64,000 nucleotides of DNA from Ramazzottius varieornatus (GCA_001949185.1 BDGG01000017.1:248001-312000); one strand, 5' to 3'; counted from the first letter of the stretch, positions 1 to 11,666 are shown. Made by a program: numbers and translations. The notes: generated by a model from the sequence alone, not told the origin.

Positions 1-109
1 TGCGCCATTTGGAACAGCAGTTTTATCGAATTAAGGTCTCTATTTTCTTTTGAAACATGTCCTTAGATTTTGCCGTTCGGATGTTAGAAATGATGTTTTC
101 TTTTCGCAG

Positions 110-3100
110 TTTGACACGCTGACGTTCGACGCGCGATATTTGTGCAAAGATCTTCCAGGGCTCTGCTACGTCGGCTTCGATTTGGATGGCTCTACAGAAC
201 GTAAGTTTCCCAGCCTTCTCGATGAACCAGCTTATTCATGGGGGTTCTCAATCTGCAGGCTCGGAAGCATGGAAGAGACCATTTCGAGTCATCAGTCACA
301 GCTCGGTGGAAGTTGACCGTCGAATGCTCAACCGGACGTTGGAGCTGTGGAACATGGCTAGTGGCGGCGAAAGCCTCGACGACTTTTTCAAGTAAGCATT
401 GGCCACCTTTTTGTCACTCTCCGATGTTAACCGGTCTTTCTAATAGCATCGATACTTCGGTTAAAGTGACAACCAAAGACGCGGGAAGCTTCCATTTGCC
501 CATCACGCTGCAGTTCATTTTCCCGCCGCCGCTCATCAACCCAAAGTCCTACCCAGTGGCTTTTCCTCTTTTGACCATCGGTAACTTCTCGGTGAGTCCC
601 TTATGCTTGATCGACGAAGGCGTAATGACAGTTTTCGAGAGTGGAAGTGACTGAGCTGTCTGTAGGAAATCGACGTGGAACTGATCAACCCCACCCACAA
701 AGTCCTCTTTGTCCAAGCATATGTTCTTCGGGACGACAGACCTGCCGTACTTAGCACGGACATCTTCTACGTCAAGTCCATCGTGCCGAAAGTAAGTCGA
801 AGATTCTGTTCAAACTCTGATGATTGAAAGATCTGCTAAGAGAAACTCCAGTTTCTTTCACGCACCTGCATGCTTAGTTGGCGTATGATATTGGTGATTC
901 GATGTACGCATGTACATGAATGGTAGCTGTACTCTTGTACCTGCATACTTGGTTAGCTAGGGAATCACCCAGTTTCATATACGTAGGTGCTTGAGAGACT
1001 GGCGATTATGTGTTTGCTACCGGGAAAAGTTGCGAAATACGAAATGTCTGATGTGTTTCCTTGTAGGGTACGTCGGAGGGGTTCTACGGTGTGGATGACG
1101 AACGCCTGCCATCGAAGCTTCGCTTACCGACACCGGTGAAGGGGACAGCAGCGTCCGTAGTGCCGCCTGGAGGAACCTTCCTGGTTCGCTTGGTTTTCCA
1201 GCCCAAAGCTGAAGCTTGTATCACTGGTATTCTGTACCTTCGGAACAACTTGACGTTCACAGAGGCTGTACCAGTAAGAGGCTGTGGTGTGGAACCCAAG
1301 ATCAGATTTTCCAACGATGCCTCGGCGGTCACTCTACCCACTAACTTGACCGTCAAGTTCACAACCAAAGACGCTCTCTATTGCCACGATAGTAAGATTA
1401 GCCGGACCTGACGGTTTTGCCGATTCCGCTTTATCCCAAAGGCCGGCAAAGAGCAGTGTGCAGTCTGTCATACGCCTGCATACTTTCGCTCCAAATTGAA
1501 TACAAGAGTCAAGTGTATGCGGGATCGTGATGGTTCTGTGCGTTTTGTTTGCCGACCTTCTGAGTGATGCTGCTGTATACAATTATGTTTGGCTTTATCA
1601 TTGTGTGAAAGTAGGCAAGTGCTTGATGTAACATGACCCTTGTTAACGTGAAGTCTTTGCAGAAACAGTGGAGACGGGTGACCGCTCCAAGATCCTCCGG
1701 ACCGGTAAGTTTTCTGTGCTGAACACGGGTGGCGCCTACGTGTCGATCGAACGAGTGGAAGTGCAAGAAGAAGACTGGTACCATCGAAGCTTCGCTCTAC
1801 CCAAGAGCGGGCCCTTCCTTTTGGCGCCCAACAAGAGTCGACGCCTTCTCGTCGAGTTCAACCCGGACTTCGGCCAGACCACCAAAGTCGGCAAGGTGCT
1901 GGTCCATGTGACGGATAGAAATGAGCCGTTCGTCTACAAAGTGGTGGCACAGGTGGATGCCAAGGCGGCAGAGGCCTGTCGACCAGTCTTTGGGCGCTCG
2001 GAGAACGACTGGAGCATCCAGGCGGTCCTTTTGGCTAAACGCTGGGGATGGCTCCGGCATGTCATACCGGTGGCCATTTTGGCCTTCTACCTTATGCTGG
2101 GCAGGGGATGGTATGAGAAACGCCTGCGAGATCAGTTCATTCAGAAGTAAGATTGAAAATGCGAACAGACCACAACCTGCATGCATGGTCGTGCGGCAGC
2201 CGCACATTGCTGAGAAGGCAGGTGCTCGATATAGCGACTGAACGAGATGTTGCATGAATCTGCATGCTGACGCAGTTCGTTAAATGTACGGAACATTGTA
2301 TGCAGGTAGATGATTGGAGCATCTTTTTAGGTATTTTGTCGTCTTGATGGACGAAGCCGCTGCAAGCAAACGGAACAGTAACTCCTTGAGGCCTGCGAAC
2401 AGGACTACTCAAGAGAGCCTGTCGTCTTTCAACGAGACGCGTCGGCGCAAAGCTCCGCAGAAGCAACAGCAGGCACAGCAGCAGTCGAACGGCAACACCT
2501 CGAAGGTCTCCACCTCGGCCGAGATTTCCAACCTCCTACCAGTGGAGGACTCGTTGACGAACGCTACTAAGCATTCACTTCGTGAGGCCATGGAGAAGCA
2601 GATACCCGAGGCGCTGCGCGAACTCTTTTGCGTGGCGTACTTTGCCTCGGTTCCCTTCACCTACTTGTGGAACTTCCCTTTGCCGAAGGGCTATGTCTAC
2701 AGGGTGTACCTACTGTGTGAAGTCTTCTGTTGGCCTTTAAGGTATCCTACAAGAACGATAAAATTATACAAAAATTAGACGGAATCAAGAAAAAGGTTTT
2801 GAAAATACTGGTACATATGGGAGCTCGGCGACCAAGCTGGAAAAGATGTTCTCGAGAGTAGCGCGCCTTTGCGGTATTATCAGCTGACGGCCTGCGCCAC
2901 GTTAACATCATGACAAGAATGTTTTTCCAAGTGGCGTATGTCTCAGTGTTCATGGGTGGAAGCGTGCGCCACTTGAGGAACGATCTTGCCTAGTTTGTTT
3001 GTTCAAGTCCCAAACAAGTAAATGCTCGATGATCATTTTCGCAGGTTCATCTTCGCGGTGGTAGTGAGGCTGGTCAACCTGGTCCTGCGCTCTGCTGGCT

Positions 3101-6100
3101 ACCAGCAGTTATCCATCGGCTGGCAGAGCTTCCGCAGCACAGATTCTGTGATCGTCAACGTGGGCCAACGCGGTATCGTGGTGGCCGGGAAAAACTGGTC
3201 GGTAGACTGGAATAGAATGTTCGGGGCATTCAAACGCTTCGCTATTCCTGTGGTGGCGACCACAGCCATCACACCGTTGAAAGAACCGGCTGTCGGACTG
3301 ACACTCTCAACCACCACCAACAACGTCACCTTCGAACATACACCGACTAGTGTGACGTTCAATAACGTCAAGACGGTCGACGTCACATTTAACGGTAAGG
3401 AACATGGTGTGATGCAGCATTTTACGCTACCTTGATCAAGCGGCGTATTTCAGCAGCGAAAACCATGTTATAGTGCGCATTGTCGACGGTGGTCGGTGGA
3501 TCAGGATCACCCCGATTACGTTGCGCAATTTAACAGCTGAATCTGCAGTGAAGTGCGGTAGTTGAGGCGGCGTGGTCCTATTGTCGATCGAGCGTCGAGT
3601 ATCTTTTTTCTAGGATCCACTGCGAGCTTGACGTTTGATCAAGTGAAGTCGGTGTTGAACAAGATGGACTCTGGTGAGAAGTCGCCGCAGAAGAGTGTGG
3701 AAGAAGTGGTCAAAGTGAAGGCTGTCGAGACGGGGAAGCTTGAGCCGTTGGAAGTAAAACACTCGCCTCGTGTTCAGCTGGTAGCAACAGCGGTGGAGAA
3801 GGACAAGTACGAGGAAGAAGCTGACTCGCCCGTGTCTAGTGTGGCCGAAGACCTGGACAACGATCAGGACAATGAAGAAGACAGCGAGATGGACGAAGTC
3901 GACGAGCAGAACGACCAAGAGAACGAATTCGAAGAGCGCAAAGTATCGGCGAGGCGGCTGCGAAGACGCCAGATGCATCAAGCCAAGAAAGCAGCCGAGA
4001 AGGCAGCCAAGATGGCCAAGACCCGCCGCAAAACCGAGACGGAAGAAGCCGAAGAAGCTGCAGCCAAGGAGGAGAAGGACAGGTCTTCAACAGGCGACAG
4101 TGGCCAAGAGAAAGAAGGAGGAAGTGATTCCGAATGGGAACGGGAGAAACTGCGCGCTAAAAGAATGGCCAAGGCGAGCGAAGATCATGACCCAGTAGTG
4201 ACCTCTTAGTATACTTCCTGGCAAAAATAATTTTTTGACCTTTGGTTTTTTTAGGTTGAGGCCAATCGAGCACTGGCTAAACGAACGGCGAAAGGTGTGA
4301 CACCCTCCAGCACGCCAGTGCACAGCCTGACCAACAGAGCGGTGAACTATCCTGTGCAGGTGGAGGTTATCCAGCAGGCTTTTTATCGCGTCGTGCCGAA
4401 GGAGAATGGGCTGATGTTTAGCGACATGAACAGGGACGAGTGTCTGCAACTGGTCAAGCAGCTAAAGAGGGACTACAACAATCTTTTCACCATGGACCCA
4501 AAGGTAGGATGGGGGAGGATGAAAATGGAAAGGTGTGTTGTTGCTAGTGGTTGCGTTGTTGTTGGGTTTCCAGGCAGCAGTTGAGCTGCTACAGCGAAGT
4601 ACAAAGACCAATCGTTATCGCATTGACGGCGAATTTGTCGATCTGGCCCGCAAGTCAACTTTCACGGCTTTCGCGGAGAAAATTCGGTTAGTGTGCTCTT
4701 ATACCCTGGAAAGTGTTCTTTTTCTCTGCACATAACAAAAAAACAATCCCACTAAGTTATGGTTTGTATTTTCTGGAATATTTTCCGCTTTTGGGTGATC
4801 GATCAGCAACCTGGGTGCATCACATCACGAATCTGCGCAATTGCTGATAAGTGATGTACTGGGGCTTCTGTATGCAGGGACGTGACAGATGCATGCAGGT
4901 TATTGATTTATTTCCGATTGTCTGTGGTTTATTGGCGGGAATGTTTCGAATGATTGTAGGACAAAAAAGGAAGGTGAGCGGGAGGTCCGCGATGGCAGTT
5001 TGACGGGACATCCTCGTGTCAACGCTTGGAAGGCCGATACCCATCCTCGAACTTCACAACCTTCACCAGTCCACCCAGCACCAACACAGCATCGGCCTCG
5101 TTCGGCTGTCCGAGCGGATGACCGGACTGTAATCACGCAGGACGGTCGCTGGTCCTTATCGCCAGTCAGCTCGGATGGGCCAATGGACACACGACTCTCA
5201 CCTGGTAAGCTTGCGCGTAAAAGGGTCCTGGACTAGTGAGACAGATTCGACGAGATTGTTTTGGCAAGTGGCGCACACTGTTGGCTTTATCGTCCGAAAA
5301 GTGCGCCACTTGAAAAGTCTAACATGATTGCTTCCCCAAGCGACGCACACTCTAAGCTAATAACGCTAAATCTGTGCGCGGCTTGAGAAAAGACTCTTAT
5401 CGAAAGTTCCAAGTAGCGCTGACTGCTAGCTAATACCGATAATAACGAGCGCCACTTGGGAAAAATGATCTGGTGAAGTTTGTTTTACGGTACCAAGCTC
5501 CCAACTCAAGCACCATAAATATGCGCAATGAGTAGTCGCCGAGAAATATCGAAATGCGTTTTCCAGGTCTGTCTTACGCTGACGTGGCTGGCCACACTCA
5601 CGCAACTCTTTCTCGCAAGTCCTCGCTAGAAGCCGCAGTGCATAGCAATGCTTGGAAGGCCACGTCACCGTCTTGCAGCGACAAGACAACGGTCTTCCCA
5701 TGGGACATGCCTCTGGCTGGCGCTGCTGCTCGAACCACTCCGGCCGAAGACGGTTCTGCGCTTTTGAAAGACTACCAGGAGAAATACAGCAGCTCCTTGC
5801 TGGACTTTACAGCATGTCCTTCCGACATGGGCGAATTTGTCAACGGTAAAACACAATATTTGACTATTAAAATCAGTAAGAAAGAAATAAATCTGAAAAA
5901 AATTTGAAAAATTTCAACTTCGGTCTGAAAAAGACTGAACAAATGCGAACGAAAATCAGGAGAAATGAAAACAGTAAATGATGCTTGCTTTTCAGGAGTG
6001 TTTTTGGATTCGAAGTCTCTTCTGCCGTCGAAACGCACATCACTACTGAAGGACGCCGTAGATGAGAAGGACATTTGGTCGCAGCCGGCAACCTCCAGCA

Positions 6101-6712
6101 AGAAGGTCCTCGGTTCGTTGGGCGACTCGTGGTTCAGTGGGACCTCGCTGGGCGATCTGTGGTCCGATCGCAGTGTGACCACTCGACCTAGCGCTTCGGC
6201 TAGTAGCGAAGATTGGCCCATGAGCCCTACTACAAGCACTGTCAAGGAAGCGACGGCCAGCAGCGGCGCTACTTCCAGCTTGCTTTGGCCTACCGAGCTG
6301 CTGTGGAGCACTTCCTCCTTCTTCATGGAGGACGATACTAAGCCACAGTTTCAGGTGACAAATGTGACGAGAGAGATGAATTTCCGGAAACTAGAGCTCG
6401 GCACACTCAGACGACCAGATTGTTTTTTCAAGTGGCGCACTTCTTTGGTGTTGCAAGCTGTAAGCATGCGCCACTTGGCAGACTCAACGAGGTTTGTTTC
6501 AAGTGGCGCATGTTTGCAGCGTTATTGGATGAGAGCGCGCGCTGCTTGGAGAAATGATTTGCTCGAGTTTGTTGGCCAAGCTCCAGATTATAAAATAATT
6601 CGAGTTGTTTTTATTCTGGAATTTTATTGTGTTGTGTTTGCAGGAAAGTGACGCGGCGGTCTTTGGAGCCATTGGCGAACCGAAGCCTGTGCGTTCAAAA
6701 GAGCAGTTTTGA
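110..6712 (+). CDS. TMEM131: TMEM131/TMEM131L family membrane protein (5' end outside window)
   Basis: Fifteen exons keep one frame to a TGA stop: 110-200, 259-391, 447-591, 666-791, 1067-1391, 1663-2146, 2331-2741, 3045-3394, 3614-4194, 4255-4503, 4574-4686, 4960-5204, 5567-5845, 5996-6354, 6644-6712. They encode 1319 residues; the N-terminus and signal peptide lie upstream. Exons 1-6 give the beta-rich lumenal repeats of the family (RNNLTF, PVRGCG and LLVEFNPDFG segments). A membrane helix follows near 2059-2105 (HVIPVAILAFYLML), and another hydrophobic stretch spans 2630-3100. Exon 3614-4194 encodes a highly charged tail (acidic block, then Lys/Arg/Glu/Ala coiled-coil). The C-terminus is Ser/Trp rich (LWPTELLWS) and ends in an FGAIGEPK motif. 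In animals TMEM131 proteins act in the early secretory pathway and assist collagen export; that role is family knowledge, not visible here. Family assignment rests on overall pattern. Confidence 0.8.
861..990. repeat. Family-2 palindrome remnants in TMEM131 intron
   Basis: Two direct CACCTGCATGC/TACCTGCATAC half-sites (about 863 and 938) and a possible inverted partner near 980 lie in intron 792-1066. The copy is degenerate. Confidence 0.4.
2173..2309. repeat. Family-2 palindrome, TMEM131 intron 2147-2330
   Basis: The left arm CAACCTGCATGC and right arm TGTATGCAGGTAG are inverted copies 137 bp apart. The element fills most of this 184-bp intron. Confidence 0.5.
2928..2975. repeat. Family-1 palindrome, single unit
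   Basis: The left arm CAAGTGGCGTATG pairs with GCGTGCGCCACTTG. Outer flanks (GACAAGAATG before, CGATCTTGCC after) extend the palindrome. It sits in TMEM131 intron 2742-3044. Confidence 0.85.
4807..4901. repeat. Family-2 palindrome, TMEM131 intron 4687-4959
   Basis: CAACCTGGGTGCAT at the left faces GATGCATGCAGGTT at the right, with an extra inner TGTATGCAGG at 4869. Confidence 0.5.
5265..5458. repeat. Family-1 palindrome array, three units
   Basis: Units start at 5265, 5337 and 5410, spaced 72 and 73 bp. The third is the most diverged. They occupy over half of TMEM131 intron 5205-5566. Confidence 0.85.
6429..6548. repeat. Family-1 palindrome array, two units
   Basis: Units start at 6429 and 6500 (71 bp apart) in TMEM131 intron 6355-6643. 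Both have GTGTTG/GCGTTATTGG-type loops. Confidence 0.85.
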
Positions 6713-7423
6713 TGACGACGTTATGTTTTGGTTTTATCAGCTGGAACCTTTGGCAGTTTGAAGTGTTATCTTGTCTGTCGACTTTGAGGAAACTCTGAGA
6801 CTTTGTTTTTATGTGTCATCTTGGCACTTTGCTCTCTTTGACATTTCGGAGACTGACTGATTGATGTGACAGAGATTACTGGATCGGCGAAATTTTTCTT
6901 TGTGTTTGATTCTTCAACTTTGACTTTTGACAACTCGGAACCATAAAGACTACTTCCAGATGGAGAATCTTCTAGAGAGAATCGTCTAGAGAGAATCGAC
7001 CAAACAATAATAGTTCTCAGTAATATTCGTATTTAACGTGGCCAATATCCGCAGCTAGAATCCGTCAGAAAAGCTCAATCAAATTGCTTTCCCAAGGGGC
7101 GCACATTTCCAGTTTTACTGGCTTGTGAAGCGTGCGCCACTCGGGATAACAGTCTTGTCCTGTTGGTCTGCCGCCTGCCGGGCTCCCTTTGTTGATTGCG
7201 CCAGCTGTGTTGGGCTGATCAAAGTGACGCACGCTTCGAGCCAACAACAATAGGAGAGTGCGCCACTCGAGAGAGAAAATTTTGCACGTTATTCCCGACT
7301 GTCTCACAATCGAAGAATTTTGCTACGTTTGCTTCCCGAAATCGTTTGACTACACAGCTCAACACCAATGTTGGTTTGAATTTTGGCTGACGGATATAAT
7401 TATACTGTACATTTTCTTTGCAG
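6713..7423. other. Intergenic region or unresolved intron after TMEM131
   Basis: I see no convincing coding exon here. The first 300 bases are T-rich 3' flank of TMEM131; the rest carries two family-1 palindromes. An acceptor-like pyrimidine tract ending CAG occurs at 7421-7423. Confidence 0.5.
7093..7269. repeat. Two separated family-1 palindromes
   Basis: Units lie at 7093-7143 and 7220-7269. Their spacing is 127 bp rather than about 73. Confidence 0.8.
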
Positions 7424-7690
7424 GAAGTAATCGAACTTGTCAACGTCCACGGCCTCCAGCTTCTCTCATCTTCCCTTCATCCTGATGGAGCCTCCTCCTG
7501 ACTTTGGCACCTGGGAGATTCCGGGGACGCCCTGACCCATCGGCGCAAGCTGGTCATCCCTGACATGGAATCTTCCCCAACCCTGCACTTCCTCATTGAG
7601 GAGCGTGATAACAAGGACCTCGCATACCACCACCCCGAAGCAACTCTTTCAAAGTACCAAGGAGTACGGCTCAGAAAATGCTGCAATCAG
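7424..7690 (+). pseudogene. Coding-like stretch broken by an in-frame TGA; unidentified
   Basis: After a good acceptor (TTTCTTTGCAG) one frame reads EVIELVNVHGLQLLSSS, meets TGA at 7499-7501, then continues in the same frame through LTHRRKLVIPDMESSPTLHF and YHHPEATLSKYQ to a TAG at 7691. Codon choice resembles neighbouring real exons on both sides of the TGA. No convincing splice pair removes the stop. It could be the 3' end of one exon next to another, an unseen intron, a sequencing error or a decaying gene. I recognise no family. Confidence 0.3.
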
Positions 7691-7752
7691 TAGATCAATG
7701 TATCACATGGGATGCCGCCGGCAGGCAAAGGAAACCTGCGAAATCGTTTCTC

Positions 7753-7800
7753 CAAGTGGCGCACGCTTTCAGCCAGTGTCATTCGGAACGTACCCCACTT
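7753..7800. repeat. Family-1 palindrome, single unit
   Basis: The left arm CAAGTGGCGCAC is perfect and the right arm (GTACCCCACTTAG) is eroded. The loop is of the TTTCAGCCAGTGTCATT type. Confidence 0.8.
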
Positions 7801-8160
7801 AGAAAAAACATTCTTGTGCGTATCGTTTGCCGGCTTCCCAATACTGGTCAAGTACTTCGATCTGTTTGAAGGGTGTATCTTCGATAGGCTCTGATTAGCT
7901 TGAATTTACATCGTGCTTCTTGTTGTTCAAGCGGTCCTTGTGAGGTTATCTTGCCGACGTTTTTCCTGGTGATGCTGCATGAGTTTGGAATACGCCTTGA
8001 GCATGTTCACTTGTCGGGTTCGCTTTGTACGTTCTCTTTATCCAATATCTATTCGAGAATTTTCTACAGTTCATCTGGTCCTTCTGAGTTAAATTTTTGT
8101 GGTTTCTCGAACAATATGACAACATGTCCATGACTAACAATCGCCCGGGATCATTATGAG

Positions 8161-10102
8161 GTGGCCTTCTTAACGTTGGACGAGAATGCCTTGGTTCGCG
8201 CCGCACTGGCCAAAGCCGCGCTGGAGAATCTCGAAGAGCAAGATCAACGCATCTTCGACAGTGCGCGCCAGCATAAGGTACTCCAAGGTTTTTGTAAACC
8301 GTCAACAGCTAGTCTGTCGTGCTCACGAAACAAGATGATGCTGTTTTTTTCATGAATTTTGCAGATCTTTTTCCTGAAAGCGAGTCAAGTTCGGAAGCTG
8401 GTGGATGCGGCAGTGCAGTGTCAAATGCCATCTCTGCCAAAACGCCATCTGAACGGCGTGTTGTTGACAGGTTAGTCCTTCCTGTTCATTTAAGTGAGTG
8501 TTTTAAGCCGATGAAATGGCTGCATTAGCCGGAAGTAGCGGTACCACACATATTGGTCAACTGCGCCATAAAGCGTAGAGACGGTGGGTGTTAGAAAGCC
8601 ATCTGATTCAGACTAAAGACCCAAAGTGATCGTCCGGTCTTGATCTCTGGTCCTTAGGGAAGAGCCGCCTGAAGGTTGACTCGTATTGACTATAGATGTT
8701 CGGATCTGTCAGTTGAGGTGTTGAACGTCTCCACAGATGGTTCTTCCCTGCGCCCAGCTCGACCGCATTCCGGTTCGCACGCTCAGTCCTGTCCTTGAGC
8801 TTGATCAACAAAACCAACGACACAGTGATAATCTCCTCCTTATGCCCTCTCCTAATTCTAACGAACTGGGAGAAATTTCTTCCCTCCAAAAGCGGGGGGA
8901 ATCAGATTGATTTGGGAGACCGGTAAACGAAACGTACAAGATTGACATCTTGAGTGGCGCACGGTTCCATTGTTAATGTCTGGATTCATGCGCCACTTGA
9001 GGGAAACGATCCGCGAGGACTTACTGTATTTGCCGGCGTCTCATTAATCTCCTAGTGCAAAACAGATGTTGTCACAAGTCAGTCGAGTGACGTGAACGAC
9101 GGTTTCGGTGGCTTTTGCAGGATGATACCTTCTTCGTCGGTTCCTCGCGGAAACCTCCAACGGAGCATAACCCATGACTTTAGCACCTGTGATGCATTGT
9201 TGCACAGCCTGTGCAACAATGCCCAAAGCTCAAACGCGCCAGCGTCTACCTTTGCAAGTTGGTTCTGCCATGGGTACCCAGTCCTTCTCGCTGACATACC
9301 TCATCTTCCAGTATTACGCCGAAGCGGCAATCCACTGCAGATGGCCCAACAGCGGAAGAACAGCTTACCTTCCGAAGAACTTAGCCTTTTCATCGAGGTG
9401 CCGCTTCTTCAGTCAGTTTGAATCGAATCCCAAGGGATCGCCAGGTGGCGTACTATTCAAGCCAATAACAGTGGAAACATGCGCCACTCGAAATAACGAT
9501 CTTGTCAAGTTCGTTGCTCAAGTGGCGCAGGATTGCACTATCACTTTTCGGAAGCGTGCGCCACTTCGAAAACGTGACAAGGACGTTTTTTCAAGCCGCG
9601 CACACTCTCAGTTAATAACCATGAAACGGTGCGCTACTTGAAACAGCGATTAGATCCAATTTTATTTTGCCGACGTCTTGTGTTTCGATTCGTCTTTCAG
9701 GTTTGTGTGGAATGTCACAACGTTCTCTACCACGCCATCATGGAAAGTCAAACCGAGCGTTTCTATCTTTATACCAGCTGCGTTCGCCAGCTGACAGGTG
9801 ACTGGATACTCAACCAAGTCGACATCTTCCTCTTCTTAGCGCCACCATGGCAGAGCTACAGTAGGTTCACTGAATACCGCGGCCTCGTGCAGTACCACAT
9901 ACACACGTCAGCTTCCAGCTTTGTCAGCGACTCGCAGAGTGATTCTCTGGATGAAACTTCAACCCAGCAGGCACAGAGGACTTCCAGCAGAATATCCAGG
10001 CTCACGCACGCCGACCAGAGTACCTCGCCTAGTGTGTCGCGCACTGACTCGACCAGTTCAGAAGCTGATTCTTTCTATTGCAATGGCAATCGTATTCGAT
10101 AG
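8161..10102 (+). CDS. Unidentified multi-exon gene (tentative model)
   Basis: A phase-consistent chain is 8161-8293, 8365-8470, 8737-8922, 9121-9397 and 9701-10102 (368 codons including stop). The last two exons are the most secure: the intron between them (9398-9700) has good splice sites and holds three family-1 palindromes, and the final exon carries VCVECHNVLYHAIMESQ, a CVRQLTG segment and a Ser/Thr-rich tail. Exon 8365-8470 can also be read in another attractive frame (KASQVRKLVDAAVQCQ), so the upstream half is doubtful, and the start codon is unknown. The domain is not recognised. A poly(A) signal follows at 10160. Confidence 0.35.
8951..8999. repeat. Family-1 palindrome, single unit
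   Basis: Left arm TGAGTGGCGCACG, right arm ATGCGCCACTTGA. It lies between the tentative exons 8737-8922 and 9121-9397. Confidence 0.8.
9442..9640. repeat. Family-1 palindrome array, three units
   Basis: Units start at 9442, 9519 and 9592 (77 and 73 bp apart) and make up two thirds of intron 9398-9700. Confidence 0.85.
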
Positions 10103-10159
10103 TGGGGATGTTTGAACGATTTTCTTTTCTACGGAGCGCTCTCTTTATAAAGTTTTACG

Positions 10160-10165
10160 AATAAA
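10160..10165 (+). terminator. Poly(A) signal AATAAA
   Basis: It lies 58 bases after the stop codon at 10102 in an AT-rich stretch, consistent with the 3' end of the preceding plus-strand gene. Confidence 0.6.
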
Positions 10166-10986
10166 ATATTTATTTTATTCCGTTGAGTTTTTATTGATGT
10201 TATCCGGTTAAGAGAATGAAGTCTTTCAGTTTCAACCGGATTTGTTGAAAATTATTTTGAAAAAAATTTTTTGAAAATATGTTTTTTCGAAAATTAATTT
10301 TCACGCATTTCTCTTGCGGTCGTCGGAGACTCCAGTGGCAAACCGGCTGTCTTTTCAGAGGGACGATCTGATGGTCGTTTGGACTCTGAAGGAATAAAAG
10401 CCCGAACCGCGATGAAGAAAACTTCCGTGTTAACGTTTCACAAGTTGAGCTTATGGTTGGTAGACTTCGTTCTGCACATTTGCACTGCGCAACTGTTCTC
10501 GTGTACTTTGCATCCTCGTCCCATGTACTATTGCTTCCGCGACTTTGCCCAGTAAACTTTGTACCACGCTTAGATGTCCAGTGTCCACATAATGGAGGCG
10601 CGCCATGCACATGCGTACGAGTGAATTCAATGAAGCCATTCCGCATGTGCATGGCGCCTGTCGCGCCTTCCATTGTGCGCACCTAAAAGCGTGTCAGCGC
10701 AAAACTAGAGCAAAAGGGCCGGGCCAGACAGTTACATGAAAGAGAAGAATGGACGAATGACATCACCATTCATTCATGACATCACTTGGGAACAGTCGGG
10801 TATTTCCACCATTGCGGCTCCGCCTGTGACTCCTGCTCGGTATAAAAAGCCCAGCATTCGAAAAGTATGCAGTCAGTCAGTCAGTCAAATCTTTCCTCCA
10901 CGTCAGCACTTTCCGTGTTCCAGCATACCTCCTCTATATCTCATTAAAGGATAGCCAAACATCACGAATCACCTCCTCGATACAAA
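10166..10986 (+). promoter_or_regulatory. Upstream region and TATA promoter of the small repeat-protein gene
   Basis: A canonical TATA box (TATAAAAAG) lies at 10841-10849, followed about 28 bases later by a GCAGTCAGTCAGTCAGTC run that resembles arthropod-style initiator TCAGT. Two TGACATCA sites (about 10758 and 10788) match CREB/AP-1-like octamers. The leader is about 110 bases before ATG 10987. No other gene in the window has so clean a core promoter, suggesting strong or inducible expression (inference). Confidence 0.6.
10591..10674. repeat. Isolated GC-rich inverted repeat
   Basis: The left arm (10597-10615, containing GCGCCATGCACATGCG) faces its complement CGCATGTGCATGGCGC at 10642. Outer GGCGCG and CGCGCC also pair after a small bulge. 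It is unrelated to the two dispersed palindrome families and lies 250 bp upstream of a TATA box. Confidence 0.6.
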
Positions 10987-11666
10987 ATGGCCCAACAAGT
11001 CACCAAGGAAAAGGTAAGAGTGCATTCTGTGAAATTTCATGAGTTGATGATCGGGATTCTGGACAATGGAACGGTACGGTCGGTACGCACCGAAGATTCA
11101 TTTCCGGCTTCTATGTTCTTCCAGCACGTCGTTGATGCCCAGGGAAATGAACATCACTCGGTGACTACCGAAGTGAAGGACGGACGATCACTGGGAGACA
11201 AGTTGCACGATGCCAAGGAAGCCTTGAAGGACAAGCCCACCGAGCAAGTTACTAAGGTTGGTTTCCCTCTTCCGTTTCCCTCTTGACTTTTTACCTGTCT
11301 AAAGGTGTAGCTTCTTTCTCTGTTTGCAGGAGAAGCACGTTGTAGAAGAGGGAAAGGTTTCTCACAAGATCGAGAGCGAAACCCGCGATCCACGAACGTA
11401 AGTTTATCTGCCTTGCGTTACCGTTTTTCTTGCCCAGATTGTTTAACAGCTAGACTACCCGGTATGAATTTACGTTCTGTGTGAATCGATCAGCTTCACT
11501 GACGCAGTTGCGGTATTTCGTTTTCTTGAGCCGGGAAATTATCCGTTCTCATTGAAGTGTAATTGAAATTTCGTTCTGCTTGTCATTCTGACACGTTGCT
11601 GTTGATATTTTCAGGTTGGGTGACAAGTTGGCTGATGCCAAGGATGCCTTCACTGGCAAGCACTAG
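10987..11666 (+). CDS. Small hydrophilic protein with duplicated LGDKL-DAK repeat
   Basis: Exons 10987-11013, 11125-11256, 11330-11397 and 11615-11666 encode 92 residues starting MAQQVTKEK. The protein has no signal peptide or membrane segment and is rich in Lys, Glu, Asp and His. It is an internal duplication: HSVTTEVKDGRSLGDKLHD then AKEALKDK, versus HKIESETRDPRTLGDKLAD then AKDAFTGK. Each ends in an amphipathic helix of AKD/AKE type, reminiscent of group 3 LEA or other stress-associated helical repeats. That resemblance is compositional, not a family match. The strong TATA promoter suggests abundant expression. Function unknown. Confidence 0.75.

Noticed and set aside
3610-3981. Leu/Val/Phe-rich minus-strand ORF resembling a membrane protein
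   Set aside because: It is the antisense shadow of the acidic/basic coiled-coil exon of TMEM131.
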